Source: Candidatus Zymogenus sp. (lineage in GTDB: Bacteria; Desulfobacterota; Zymogenia; Zymogenales; Zymogenaceae). Taken from it: DNA of 5,362 nt. How positions within the stretch are numbered: the stretch's first letter is position 1; every line of letters begins with the position of its first letter. The notes beneath the pieces are model-generated. The model did no database searches. It was not told where the DNA came from and saw nothing but the letters and a program-made list of their open reading frames with translations. The position numbers were made by a program, and so were the translations under genes. Below, piece by piece: positions 1 through 5,362 of the stretch. The stretch is taken from the NCBI GenBank assembly GCA_030613285.1, contig JAUWME010000191.1:1-5362 (forward strand), written 5' to 3'.

Positions 1-918
1 GGGCACACCGAATACATGATTTCTGCTTTTCCGTTGGGGGGCTACGTCAAGATGTTAGGGCAAGACCCGTACGACGAGATCCCGGAGACGGAAAAAAATG
101 TCTCATTTCTCACTCAAAATGGTTGGAAAAAAAGTTTTATCGTCTTTTTTGGCCCATTCTTTAATTTCATCTTCGCAGTTTTGGCATACTGGGTGGTCTT
201 CATGCTGGGAATCTCAGTACCGGTGAATATCCCCGTAATAGGAAACCTATCAGAGGGATACCCCGCCAGTGCAGCAGGACTTGAGGTCGGCGACAAGATC
301 GTCGCAATTAATGAGAAGGAAATAGACACCTGGGAAAAGATGTCTGATATCATCAAGTCCTCAAAGGGTGAGGAGCTTCAAATAAAAGTCTTGCGGGACA
401 AAGAAGAGATACTCTTTTCCCTTACCCCAAAAGAAGGCGAGGGGATGGGAGAAGACCTTACGCCGATAAAATATTACATGATAGGAATCTCGCCGACCTT
501 TGAACACCAGAGAAATGGCCCTATAACCTCTTTTGGCATGGGGCTTGAACAGACCGGAATGATAGTTGTTGTTACCTTTAAAATCATCGGGATGATGTTT
601 ACAGGCGACATCCCGCTTAACAACATTGGGGGGCCGATATTAATCGCCCAAGTGGCGGGGGAGGCAGGAAAGAGTGGACTTGCGTCGTTCCTTGGTTTTC
701 TCGCACTAATAAGTATCAACCTTGGAATACTGAACCTCCTGCCAGTGCCGATTTTGGATGGGGGACACCTCCTTTTCTTCGCCATTGAGGGTATTATCAG
801 AAAACAAATAAGTCTTAAAATCAAGGAGATTGCACTGCAGGTTGGCCTTCTGCTTCTCGTACTCTTGATGGTTATGGCCTTCTATTTCGACATCGCCAGA
901 ATTGTCTCGCCGGGTTGA
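1..918 (+). CDS. rseP: RseP-type site-2 intramembrane zinc metalloprotease, 5'-truncated by the window edge
   Basis: The reading frame is open from base 1 (it begins GHTEYMISAF) and ends with TGA at 916-918, so 305 C-terminal residues are visible. The HExxH zinc site lies upstream of the window. Visible family marks, numbered in the fragment, are: the PLGGYVKM strand near residues 11-18; a membrane segment at about 46-71 with the GPFFNF motif; one PDZ domain at about 77-146 (GYPASAAGLEVGDKIVAIN); and the second catalytic motif NLLPVPILDGG at about 245-255, whose Asp253 should be the third zinc ligand. A last hydrophobic helix lies at about 281-296. Members of this family cut transmembrane anti-sigma factors and signal-peptide remnants inside the inner membrane. 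A single PDZ differs from the tandem pair in E. coli RseP and fits Bacillus RasP or deltaproteobacterial members. In relatives the gene normally follows dxr; here tsaB follows 5 nt later, which suggests co-transcription. The substrate cannot be read from the sequence. Confidence 0.95.
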   Translation, partial: GHTEYMISAFPLGGYVKMLGQDPYDEIPETEKNVSFLTQNGWKKSFIVFFGPFFNFIFAVLAYWVVFMLGISVPVNIPVIGNLSEGYPASAAGLEVGDKIVAINEKEIDTWEKMSDIIKSSKGEELQIKVLRDKEEILFSLTPKEGEGMGEDLTPIKYYMIGISPTFEHQRNGPITSFGMGLEQTGMIVVVTFKIIGMMFTGDIPLNNIGGPILIAQVAGEAGKSGLASFLGFLALISINLGILNLLPVPILDGGHLLFFAIEGIIRKQISLKIKEIALQVGLLLLVLLMVMAFYFDIARIVSPG

Positions 919-923
919 CGAAG

Positions 924-1640
924 ATGATAGTCCTTGGCATAGACACCGCAACCCCAAAGGCAAGCGTGGCTGTTTTAAAGGATGGAAATCCCTTGGGAGA
1001 AACATCCACAGGCGGAGAAAAGAGTCATTCTGAAACCCTCCTTTTAACAATCAACTCGGTTCTCGACGATGCCGGGTTTTCCCTAAAAGACGTTTCCCTT
1101 TTTGCCGTTGGTTTGGGGCCGGGAGCATTTACCGCCTTGAGGGTGGGTGTTACCACCATGAAGGCCATCTCATACGCCCTCTCAATACCCCTTGTGGGCA
1201 TTTCCACCCTCAACGTTCTGGCCGCAAAAGCTCAATACGATGGTGTGATTCTCCCCATTATTGATGCAAGGAAGGGAGAGGTTTTTACCGCACCCTTTGA
1301 GATAGATAAATGTGGAGATGTTAAAAGGCTGGGGGGTTACAACTCTCTTAAACCTGACGAATTGTTTAAACTCAACGATCTTCATGGGGGTCAATGCTTG
1401 CTCCTTGGAAGTGGTGTCCCGATTGTCAAGGATATGATTGGTGATAATGTAAAGATTGCTGATGAGGCGCTTTGGAATGTGGACGCCGCCTTTTTGTGTC
1501 GCCTTGCCCTCAAAAAGTTCAAACAAGTTAGGGCACCCGTCCCCAAAGAGATAAAACCCCTTTACGTTAGAAAGTCTGATGCGGAGATTAACCTTGCAAA
1601 AAAAATCAGTATTAAAAACAATGCTGAAAAACAGTACTGA
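924..1640 (+). CDS. tsaB: tRNA threonylcarbamoyladenosine biosynthesis protein TsaB
   Basis: The product is 238 residues, normal for TsaB. TsaB is a catalytically inactive ASKHA-fold partner of TsaD; with TsaE it supports transfer of threonylcarbamoyl-AMP to A37 of ANN-decoding tRNAs in the cytoplasm. Family marks are the N-terminal MIVLGIDTATPKASVAV strand, SHSETLL at 34-40, the glycine-rich GPGAFTALRVG at 65-75, IDARKGEVF at 113-121 and the C-terminal PLYVRKSDAEI at 212-222. In most homologues I recall, the glycine-rich loop reads GPGSFTGLRVG, so two positions here are Ala. I chose ATG at 924 because it places the first beta strand at residue 2, as usual. An in-frame TTG at 915 would add three residues and overlap the rseP stop (TTGA). 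Neither start has a strong Shine-Dalgarno, so translation probably depends on coupling to rseP. No promoter is seen directly in front. Confidence 0.93.
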   Translation: MIVLGIDTATPKASVAVLKDGNPLGETSTGGEKSHSETLLLTINSVLDDAGFSLKDVSLFAVGLGPGAFTALRVGVTTMKAISYALSIPLVGISTLNVLAAKAQYDGVILPIIDARKGEVFTAPFEIDKCGDVKRLGGYNSLKPDELFKLNDLHGGQCLLLGSGVPIVKDMIGDNVKIADEALWNVDAAFLCRLALKKFKQVRAPVPKEIKPLYVRKSDAEINLAKKISIKNNAEKQY

Positions 1641-1740
1641 TAAATAGTATTAAGAAATAGTCCTTAAAAGTTATCTTGAGTGGCGAGATAGAAAAGTAGT
1701 TTTGAATACAACATTAAATCAATATTGTTTTTGGGGGGGC

Positions 1741-1759
1741 TGTCAATTAAACATTGACA
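1741..1759. promoter_or_regulatory. Candidate operator: perfect inverted repeat overlapping the -35 box
   Basis: TGTCAAT (1741-1747) and ATTGACA (1753-1759) are exact reverse complements separated by 5 nt. The right arm contains the whole -35 hexamer TTGACA. A dyad about 19 bp long sitting on a -35 box is the usual geometry for a dimeric transcription factor that blocks or recruits RNA polymerase. The arms do not match a regulator consensus that I can name with confidence. Because one arm is partly dictated by the -35 sequence, some of the symmetry could be accidental. Confidence 0.45.
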
Positions 1760-1782
1760 CCTTTTGTTCTATCTAATAAAAT
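1754..1782 (+). promoter_or_regulatory. Sigma70-type promoter for the DUF465-ilvB-ilvC-psd unit
   Basis: A consensus -35 box TTGACA (1754-1759) is followed by a 17-bp spacer and TAAAAT (1777-1782), one mismatch from TATAAT. Transcription would start near 1789-1790, giving a leader of about 50 nt before the DUF465 gene. It lies in the only long AT-rich gap before the operon (1641-1837). I found no T-box, riboswitch or terminator hairpin in this leader. An alternative -10, TATAGT at 1786-1791, is badly spaced from the same -35. Confidence 0.65.
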
Positions 1783-1824
1783 TACTATAGTACTTCTAAT
1801 TAAAAAACTAAACTGTACACTATC

Positions 1825-1830
1825 AAGGAA
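1825..1830 (+). promoter_or_regulatory. Ribosome binding site of the DUF465 gene
   Basis: AAGGAA lies 7 nt before the ATG at 1838. This is the clearest Shine-Dalgarno in the window and fixes the start of the small gene, supporting that it is really translated. Confidence 0.7.
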
Positions 1831-1837
1831 CAAATAG

Positions 1838-2062
1838 ATGAAAAATGAAGAAGCGAAGATAAGAGAGAAGTTGATGACCGAAGATGAAGAGTTTAAAACC
1901 CTTTCCGATGAGCACGCGAAGTTTGAAAAACAGCTCGATAAATTCAACAGCCAGCTGCATCTTACTCCCAAAGAGGAGATGGAAAGAAAAAAAATCCAAA
2001 AACTCAAGCTCGCAGGCAGGGACAAGATGGAAACTATCGTCTCAAACTACGGTAAGAAGTAA
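1838..2062 (+). CDS. DUF465 / YdcH-like small coiled-coil protein
   Basis: This is a 74-residue, highly charged, wholly helical protein. It matches the DUF465 (YdcH-like, PF04325) pattern: an N-terminal half with EDEEFKTLSDEH (15-26), then HLTPKEEMERKKIQKLKL (41-58) and a closing helix RDKMETIVSNY. The family consensus, as I recall it, is LTPEEE followed by repeated basic/leucine residues and LKDRI. Length is typical. There is no signal peptide or membrane segment, so the protein is cytoplasmic and probably forms an antiparallel helical hairpin or dimer. The molecular function of the family is not established. The gene is the first after the 1754-1782 promoter and ends 58 nt before ilvB, so it is probably co-transcribed with the branched-chain genes. 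Whether that link is functional or merely positional cannot be told from the sequence. Confidence 0.88.
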   Translation: MKNEEAKIREKLMTEDEEFKTLSDEHAKFEKQLDKFNSQLHLTPKEEMERKKIQKLKLAGRDKMETIVSNYGKK

Positions 2063-2120
2063 CTGATGAAAACACACTTTAAACCCAAGAACCCTTTTAC
2101 TTTTTTTAGAAGAGATTAGT

Positions 2121-3815
2121 ATGTCACTAAACGGCACAGAGATATTTTTTAAGACACTTCTGGATGAGGGAGTAGATACTATTTTCGGCTATCCGGGGGG
2201 TGCTGTCCTCAATCTATATCACAGTATGCCAGATTACGACATCCGCCATATCCTCGTCAGGCACGAGCAGGCAGCCGTCCACGCCGCTGACGGATACGCC
2301 AGAGCAACAGGGAAGGTTGGGGTGGTACTTGTTACATCTGGCCCAGGGGCCACAAACACCGTAACAGGAATTGCCACAGCCCACATGGATTCTATTCCGG
2401 TAATCGTATTTTCGGGGCAAGTCCCCTCAATGCTCATCGGCAACGATGCGTTTCAGGAAGCCGATGTCGTCGGGATAACAAGACCCTGCACAAAACACAA
2501 CTACCTCGTCAAACAGGCAACGGACCTCGAAGGAGTAATCAGAGAAGCATTTCACATTGCAAAGACAGGAAGGCCTGGACCTGTCGTAATCGATCTCCCA
2601 AAAGACATTATGACCGGAGCCACCGAGTACACAGGGAAAAAGGAGCTTAATCTAAAAGGATATTCGGTAAAGAGTGAAGCTGATATTAACAAGGTTGAGG
2701 AGGCGTATGAGGCAATAAAATCTGCTAAACGCCCCTTGCTTTATATCGGTGGAGGCGTCATATCTTCCGAAGCCGCAAAGGAAGTTACCGAAGTGGCAGA
2801 GATGTTGACAATTCCCGTCACAGCATCGCTGCTGGGACTTGGGGGCTTTCCCGGTACACACCCCCTCTTTTTGGGGATGTTGGGAATGCACGGGACGTAT
2901 CGGGCAAACTTGGCCGTTACAAACTCAGACCTTCTAATCGCTGTTGGCTCCCGCTTTGATGACAGGGTAACAGCCAAAGTAGATGAGTTCGCCCCAAAAG
3001 CAAAGATAATCCATATAGATATCGATCCCACATCTATAAGCAAAAACATCATTGTCGATATCCCCATTGTCAGTGACGTGAAGGATGCATTAAAAAAACT
3101 TTTAAAGATCGCCTCCAAAGAAAAAAGAATTATGAAGGCGGACAGAAAAGAATGGCTTTCCCAGATTGAAAAGTGGAAGAACACCCATCCCTTAGCCTAT
3201 GACCAAAAGATGGAAAAAAACGCTGTGATAAAACCACAGTACGTCATAGAATCAATCTACAAGGTAACCAAAGGAAATGCCATCATTGCAACAGAAGTGG
3301 GACAAAACCAAATGTGGGCAGCACAGTTTTATAACTTCGACAAACCAAGGACACTTTTAACCTCCGGAGGCCTGGGGACAATGGGTTACGGATTTCCCGC
3401 CGCCCTCGGCGCACAGGTGGCGTTTCCAGATAAACTCGTTTTTGACATCGCCGGCGACGGAAGTATCCAGATGAACATCCAAGAAATCGCCACAGCGGTT
3501 CAACACAACCTGCCTGTAAAAGTGGCAATCATCAACAATGGTTTTCTGGGCATGGTAAGGCAATGGCAAGAACTGTTCTTCGAGGAGCGATACTCCCACA
3601 CAACAATGGATTTTGCCCCCGATTTTGTAAAACTCGCAGAGGCATACGGCGCTGTGGGTATCAAGATTGAAGACCCAAAAGAGGTGGTGGGGGCAATTGA
3701 GGAAGCCATCTCTATCAAAAAGCCGGTCTTTATGGATTTTCGCGTAGATAAAGAAGAAAATGTCTACCCGATGGTTCCGGTAGGTTCGTCTATTGACAAA
3801 ATGCTACTGGTCTAA
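2121..3815 (+). CDS. ilvB: Acetolactate (acetohydroxyacid) synthase, large catalytic subunit
   Basis: The product is 564 residues, full length for the family. It condenses two pyruvates to 2-acetolactate (valine/leucine) or pyruvate with 2-oxobutyrate to 2-aceto-2-hydroxybutyrate (isoleucine), using ThDP, Mg2+ and FAD. Domains are: the N-terminal Pyr domain with FGYPGGAVL (22-30) and the catalytic Glu49 in [15 protein letters not shown]; the [16 protein letters not shown] loop (98-113); the central FAD-binding domain with [12 protein letters not shown] (252-263) and GSRFDDRVT (276-284); and the C-terminal PP domain with the ThDP/Mg motif GDGS (445-448) through NN (472-473). The active-site segment [16 protein letters not shown] (476-491) keeps the conserved Trp482. 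[11 protein letters not shown] carries Asn396 where many AHAS enzymes have His. The ATG is preceded by a weak AGAAGAG. The usual partner gene ilvN does not follow; ilvC comes next after about 170 bp. No lesion is seen, so the gene should be functional. Confidence 0.97.
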   Translation: MSLNGTEIFFKTLLDEGVDTIFGYPGGAVLNLYHSMPDYDIRHILVRHEQAAVHAADGYARATGKVGVVLVTSGPGATNTVTGIATAHMDSIPVIVFSGQVPSMLIGNDAFQEADVVGITRPCTKHNYLVKQATDLEGVIREAFHIAKTGRPGPVVIDLPKDIMTGATEYTGKKELNLKGYSVKSEADINKVEEAYEAIKSAKRPLLYIGGGVISSEAAKEVTEVAEMLTIPVTASLLGLGGFPGTHPLFLGMLGMHGTYRANLAVTNSDLLIAVGSRFDDRVTAKVDEFAPKAKIIHIDIDPTSISKNIIVDIPIVSDVKDALKKLLKIASKEKRIMKADRKEWLSQIEKWKNTHPLAYDQKMEKNAVIKPQYVIESIYKVTKGNAIIATEVGQNQMWAAQFYNFDKPRTLLTSGGLGTMGYGFPAALGAQVAFPDKLVFDIAGDGSIQMNIQEIATAVQHNLPVKVAIINNGFLGMVRQWQELFFEERYSHTTMDFAPDFVKLAEAYGAVGIKIEDPKEVVGAIEEAISIKKPVFMDFRVDKEENVYPMVPVGSSIDKMLLV

Positions 3816-3875
3816 TGGGGTTGCTGCCAAATGGGGCTGCTGGTTTTATTGAGTTGTTGGTTAAATTGGGTTTAA
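3814..3875. repeat. Degenerate 16-18 bp tandem repeat after ilvB
   Basis: AATGGGGTTGCTG (3814-3826) recurs 16 nt later as AATGGGGCTGCTG (3830-3842), with a single mismatch. A weaker third copy ATTGAGTTGTTGG follows at 3848-3860, and a very decayed fourth, AATTGGGTTT, at about 3864-3873. The first copy starts inside the ilvB stop codon. The repeat accounts for the T/G-rich, Leu-rich coding character of the 3815-3883 ORF. The gap from 3816 to 3985 shows no clear promoter: its 3' half (3941-3975) is very AT-rich, but I could not pair a good -35 with a good -10. Confidence 0.5.
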
Positions 3876-3883
3876 GTAGGTAA
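3815..3883 (+). CDS. Possible 22-codon peptide overlapping the ilvB stop, rich in branched-chain residues
   Basis: An ATG at 3815-3817 overlaps the ilvB TAA (TAATG), an arrangement typical of translational coupling. The frame runs 22 codons to TAA at 3881-3883. The peptide contains six Leu (mostly TTG), one Ile and one Val, that is 8 of 22 residues, including a Leu-Leu-Val run at positions 14-16. It occupies the place where ilvN would start. It could be a leader peptide sensing branched-chain aminoacyl-tRNA for ilvC, a remnant of ilvN, or chance translation of a T/G-rich repeat. There is no independent Shine-Dalgarno and no convincing terminator/antiterminator pair downstream, so confidence that it is a functional gene is low. 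Confidence 0.22.
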   Translation: MGLLPNGAAGFIELLVKLGLSR

Positions 3884-3975
3884 GAAAGTTTTCAGACAAT
3901 AGGGTGGGCAATCGAGAGTCCATTTTAAAGTACGCTCAAACAAATAAAAATATTAAATTGAAATTCAAATTTTTT

Positions 3976-3982
3976 GGGGGAG
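3976..3982 (+). promoter_or_regulatory. Ribosome binding site deciding the ilvC start
   Basis: GGGGGAG lies 3 nt before GTG at 3986. The spacing is short but workable. The alternative in-frame TTG at 3974 overlaps this purine tract and has only AT-rich sequence upstream, so the GTG is preferred. Confidence 0.5.
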
Positions 3983-3985
3983 ATT

Positions 3986-5002
3986 GTGGAAGTATTTTAC
4001 GATAAAGATGTTAATATAAAAAAGGTGACCGAAAAGAAGGTCGCTATAATCGGTTTTGGCTCCCAGGGCCACGCTCATGCCAATAACCTTAAGGAGTCTG
4101 GTGTTGACGTCAGGGTCGGCCTTCGTGAGTCGAGCGTATCAAGAAAAAAAGCCGAAGATGCAGGTCTAAAGGTGGTATCCCCGTCTGATGCCGCATCTTG
4201 GGCGGATATTGTCATGATCCTTGCCCCGGACGAGATTCAGGGCGATCTCTACAAGGAGGTAATAGCTGCCTCCATCGCTGGGGGCGCTTACCTTGCATTT
4301 GCCCCCGGCTTTAACATCCCTTATGGGCAGATAACCCCTGACAAAGACATTAATGTGTTTATGGTGGCCCCAAAAGCCCCCGGACACATGGTGCGCTACG
4401 AGTACACCCAGGGACGTGGTGTCCCTATGCTCATCGCTGTGGGCCAAGACCCCACCGGCGACACAAAAGAGGTGGCATTGGCCTACGGGGCTGCCATCGG
4501 TGGGGGAAAGGCAGGGATGATCGAAACAACGTTTAGCGAAGAGACAGAGACCGATCTCTTTGGGGAGCAGGTGATCCTTTGCGGCGGTCTAACTGAGCTT
4601 ATCAAAGCCAGCTTTGAAACACTTGTCGAGGCAGGATATGCCCCGGAGATGGCCTATTTTGAGTGCCTCCACGAACTCAAGTTGATAGTCGATCTCATAT
4701 ACGAGGGGGGAATCACAAACATGAGGTACTCGGTCAGCAACACCGCCCAGTACGGAGACATGACCCGTGGCCCCAGGATTATCACCGAGGAGACGAGAGA
4801 GGAGATGAGATATATTTTAGAAGAGATCAGAGACGGTAGTTTTGCCAAAGAGTGGATTTTGGAAAACAAAGTAAATCGTCCGGTCTTTAATGCCCTTGCA
4901 AAAAAAGACGAGGGGCACCTCATAGAAGTGGTGGGTAAAAAGCTTCGGGGAATGATGAGCTGGCTTTCCAAAGACAAAAAAGTGGATAGGGAAAAAAATT
5001 AG
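3986..5002 (+). CDS. ilvC: Ketol-acid reductoisomerase, class I (short form), NADPH type
   Basis: The product is 338 residues, the usual class I length. It isomerises and reduces 2-acetolactate or 2-aceto-2-hydroxybutyrate to the dihydroxy acids, using Mg2+ and NAD(P)H, the step after IlvB. The Rossmann domain shows [17 protein letters not shown] at 19-35. Arg47, Ser50 and Ser52 in the GLRESSVSR loop are the positions that bind the NADPH 2'-phosphate in class I enzymes, so NADPH is the expected cofactor. The all-helical knotted domain shows Lys130 (APKAPGH), Asp190 and Glu194 (DLFGEQ), Glu226 and Glu230 (ECLHELK) and Ser251 ([10 protein letters not shown]). These metal and substrate residues take exactly the numbers I recall for well-studied class I enzymes when GTG 3986 is the start, which argues against TTG 3974 (four residues longer). 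The stop lies 1 nt before the psd ATG, so the two are almost certainly co-translated. No ilvN lies between ilvB and this gene. Confidence 0.97.
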   Translation: MEVFYDKDVNIKKVTEKKVAIIGFGSQGHAHANNLKESGVDVRVGLRESSVSRKKAEDAGLKVVSPSDAASWADIVMILAPDEIQGDLYKEVIAASIAGGAYLAFAPGFNIPYGQITPDKDINVFMVAPKAPGHMVRYEYTQGRGVPMLIAVGQDPTGDTKEVALAYGAAIGGGKAGMIETTFSEETETDLFGEQVILCGGLTELIKASFETLVEAGYAPEMAYFECLHELKLIVDLIYEGGITNMRYSVSNTAQYGDMTRGPRIITEETREEMRYILEEIRDGSFAKEWILENKVNRPVFNALAKKDEGHLIEVVGKKLRGMMSWLSKDKKVDREKN

Positions 5003-5003
5003 T

Positions 5004-5362
5004 ATGAAAAATCAGAACACTCTGGTGGCTGTTGAGGGCATCCCATTTATAATCGCTGCAATTGGGCTGACACTGGTGGTTGCACTGTTACTGTTTTTCT
5101 ATGCCCCACGGGCAATGATCTATGTAACAATTCCGCTTATAATCTTAACGATTTTTGTTACGGCCTTTTTCAGAAACCCAACAAGAACAATTCCCGAAGA
5201 CCCAAAGGCAATTGTCTCTCCCGCAGACGGAACGGTGCTATTTGTCAAGAAGGTACAAGAGAAGGATTTCCTAAATGCCGAAGTTATAATGATAAGTGTC
5301 TTTATGTCGGTGTTTAATGTTCATATCAATCGAGTCCCCATGACTGGAACAGTGGTCAAGGC
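5004..5362 (+). CDS. psd: Phosphatidylserine decarboxylase proenzyme, short form, 3'-truncated by the window edge
   Basis: Only the first 119 codons are visible. The protein decarboxylates phosphatidylserine to phosphatidylethanolamine at the inner membrane, using a pyruvoyl group made by self-cleavage. The N-terminus has two hydrophobic segments (about 13-34 and 38-56) followed by FFRNPTRTIPED. The catalytic SPADG (72-76, Asp75) and MSVFNVHINRVP (101-112, His107) follow. The self-cleavage Ser motif (LGST-like) should lie beyond the window edge. Early placement of SPADG right after the membrane segments marks the short (about 210-220 residue) bacterial/archaeal-like form, not the E. coli form. 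The ATG follows the ilvC stop as TAG-T-ATG with no strong Shine-Dalgarno, so termination-reinitiation coupling is likely. In relatives pssA and leuA often come next. The pairing of ilv genes with phospholipid genes is a conserved neighbourhood rather than a shared pathway. Confidence 0.93.
   Translation, partial: MKNQNTLVAVEGIPFIIAAIGLTLVVALLLFFYAPRAMIYVTIPLIILTIFVTAFFRNPTRTIPEDPKAIVSPADGTVLFVKKVQEKDFLNAEVIMISVFMSVFNVHINRVPMTGTVVK

Noticed and set aside
474..824. Antisense open frame within the protease gene
   Set aside because: Its translation has no recognisable domain and lies wholly opposite the strongly conserved protease sequence; it is a shadow of that gene. The same holds for the other antisense frames over tsaB, ilvB and ilvC.
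1671..1691. Possible tsaB terminator: stem TTATCTT / GAGATAG with a 7-nt loop
   Set aside because: The stem is short, AT-rich and closed by G-T pairs at both ends, and there is no following T-run, so it is not a credible intrinsic terminator.
1733..1739. Run of seven G upstream of the ilv promoter as a phase-variable tract
   Set aside because: It is short for slippage-based switching and lies outside the -35/-10 spacer. There is no sign of length variation from a single sequence.
1884..2066. Second + strand frame overlapping the DUF465 gene
   Set aside because: It is Ser/Lys-rich with no family resemblance, whereas the 1838-2062 frame matches DUF465 and has a good ribosome binding site.
3955..3975. 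AT-rich imperfect palindrome (TTGAA-A-TTCAA) followed by six T, resembling a terminator/attenuator before ilvC
   Set aside because: The stem is almost all A-T with a bulge and a tiny loop, so it would be too weak to terminate. It runs straight into the ilvC Shine-Dalgarno.
3974..3985. TTG at 3974 as the ilvC start
   Set aside because: It has no upstream Shine-Dalgarno and adds four residues not expected in class I KARI. Starting at GTG 3986 restores the standard numbering of the catalytic residues.

Overview
The window (5,362 bp, by eye roughly 45% GC) is a compact stretch of bacterial housekeeping chromosome with every gene on the + strand. The order site-2 protease (rseP) / tsaB / small DUF465 gene / ilvB / ilvC / psd, and the protein sequences themselves (single-PDZ RseP, class I KARI, short-form phosphatidylserine decarboxylase with a typical N-terminus), point to a deltaproteobacterial-type organism (Desulfuromonas/Geobacter or a relative in Desulfobacterota). 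This placement comes from memory of gene order and protein style, not from a search.

Region 1 (1-1640) is the tail of a membrane-protease and translation-fidelity block. It holds the C-terminal 305 residues of an RseP-type intramembrane metalloprotease (its 5' end lies outside the window), followed almost immediately by tsaB, a component of the tRNA t6A37 machinery. Region 2 (1641-1837) is an AT-rich intergenic segment. It carries the best promoter in the window (TTGACA, 17-bp spacer, TAAAAT), and a perfect 7-bp inverted repeat overlaps its -35 box, so it looks like a regulated transcription start for the next genes. Region 3 (1838-5362) is the putative operon: a 74-residue DUF465/YdcH-like coiled-coil protein, ilvB (acetolactate synthase catalytic subunit), ilvC (ketol-acid reductoisomerase) and the first 119 codons of psd.

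ilvB and ilvC catalyse the first two shared steps of valine/isoleucine synthesis (and feed leucine synthesis), while psd makes phosphatidylethanolamine. In relatives the same cluster usually reads ilvB-ilvN-ilvC-psd. The most notable point is that the regulatory subunit gene ilvN is missing: only about 170 bp separate ilvB from ilvC. That gap contains a 22-codon ORF rich in branched-chain residues whose ATG overlaps the ilvB stop, a decaying 16-18 bp tandem repeat, and a short in-frame stretch that weakly resembles the IlvN N-terminus. I see no CRISPR, mobile element, tRNA/rRNA or clear intrinsic terminator, and nothing that amounts to a new multi-gene system.
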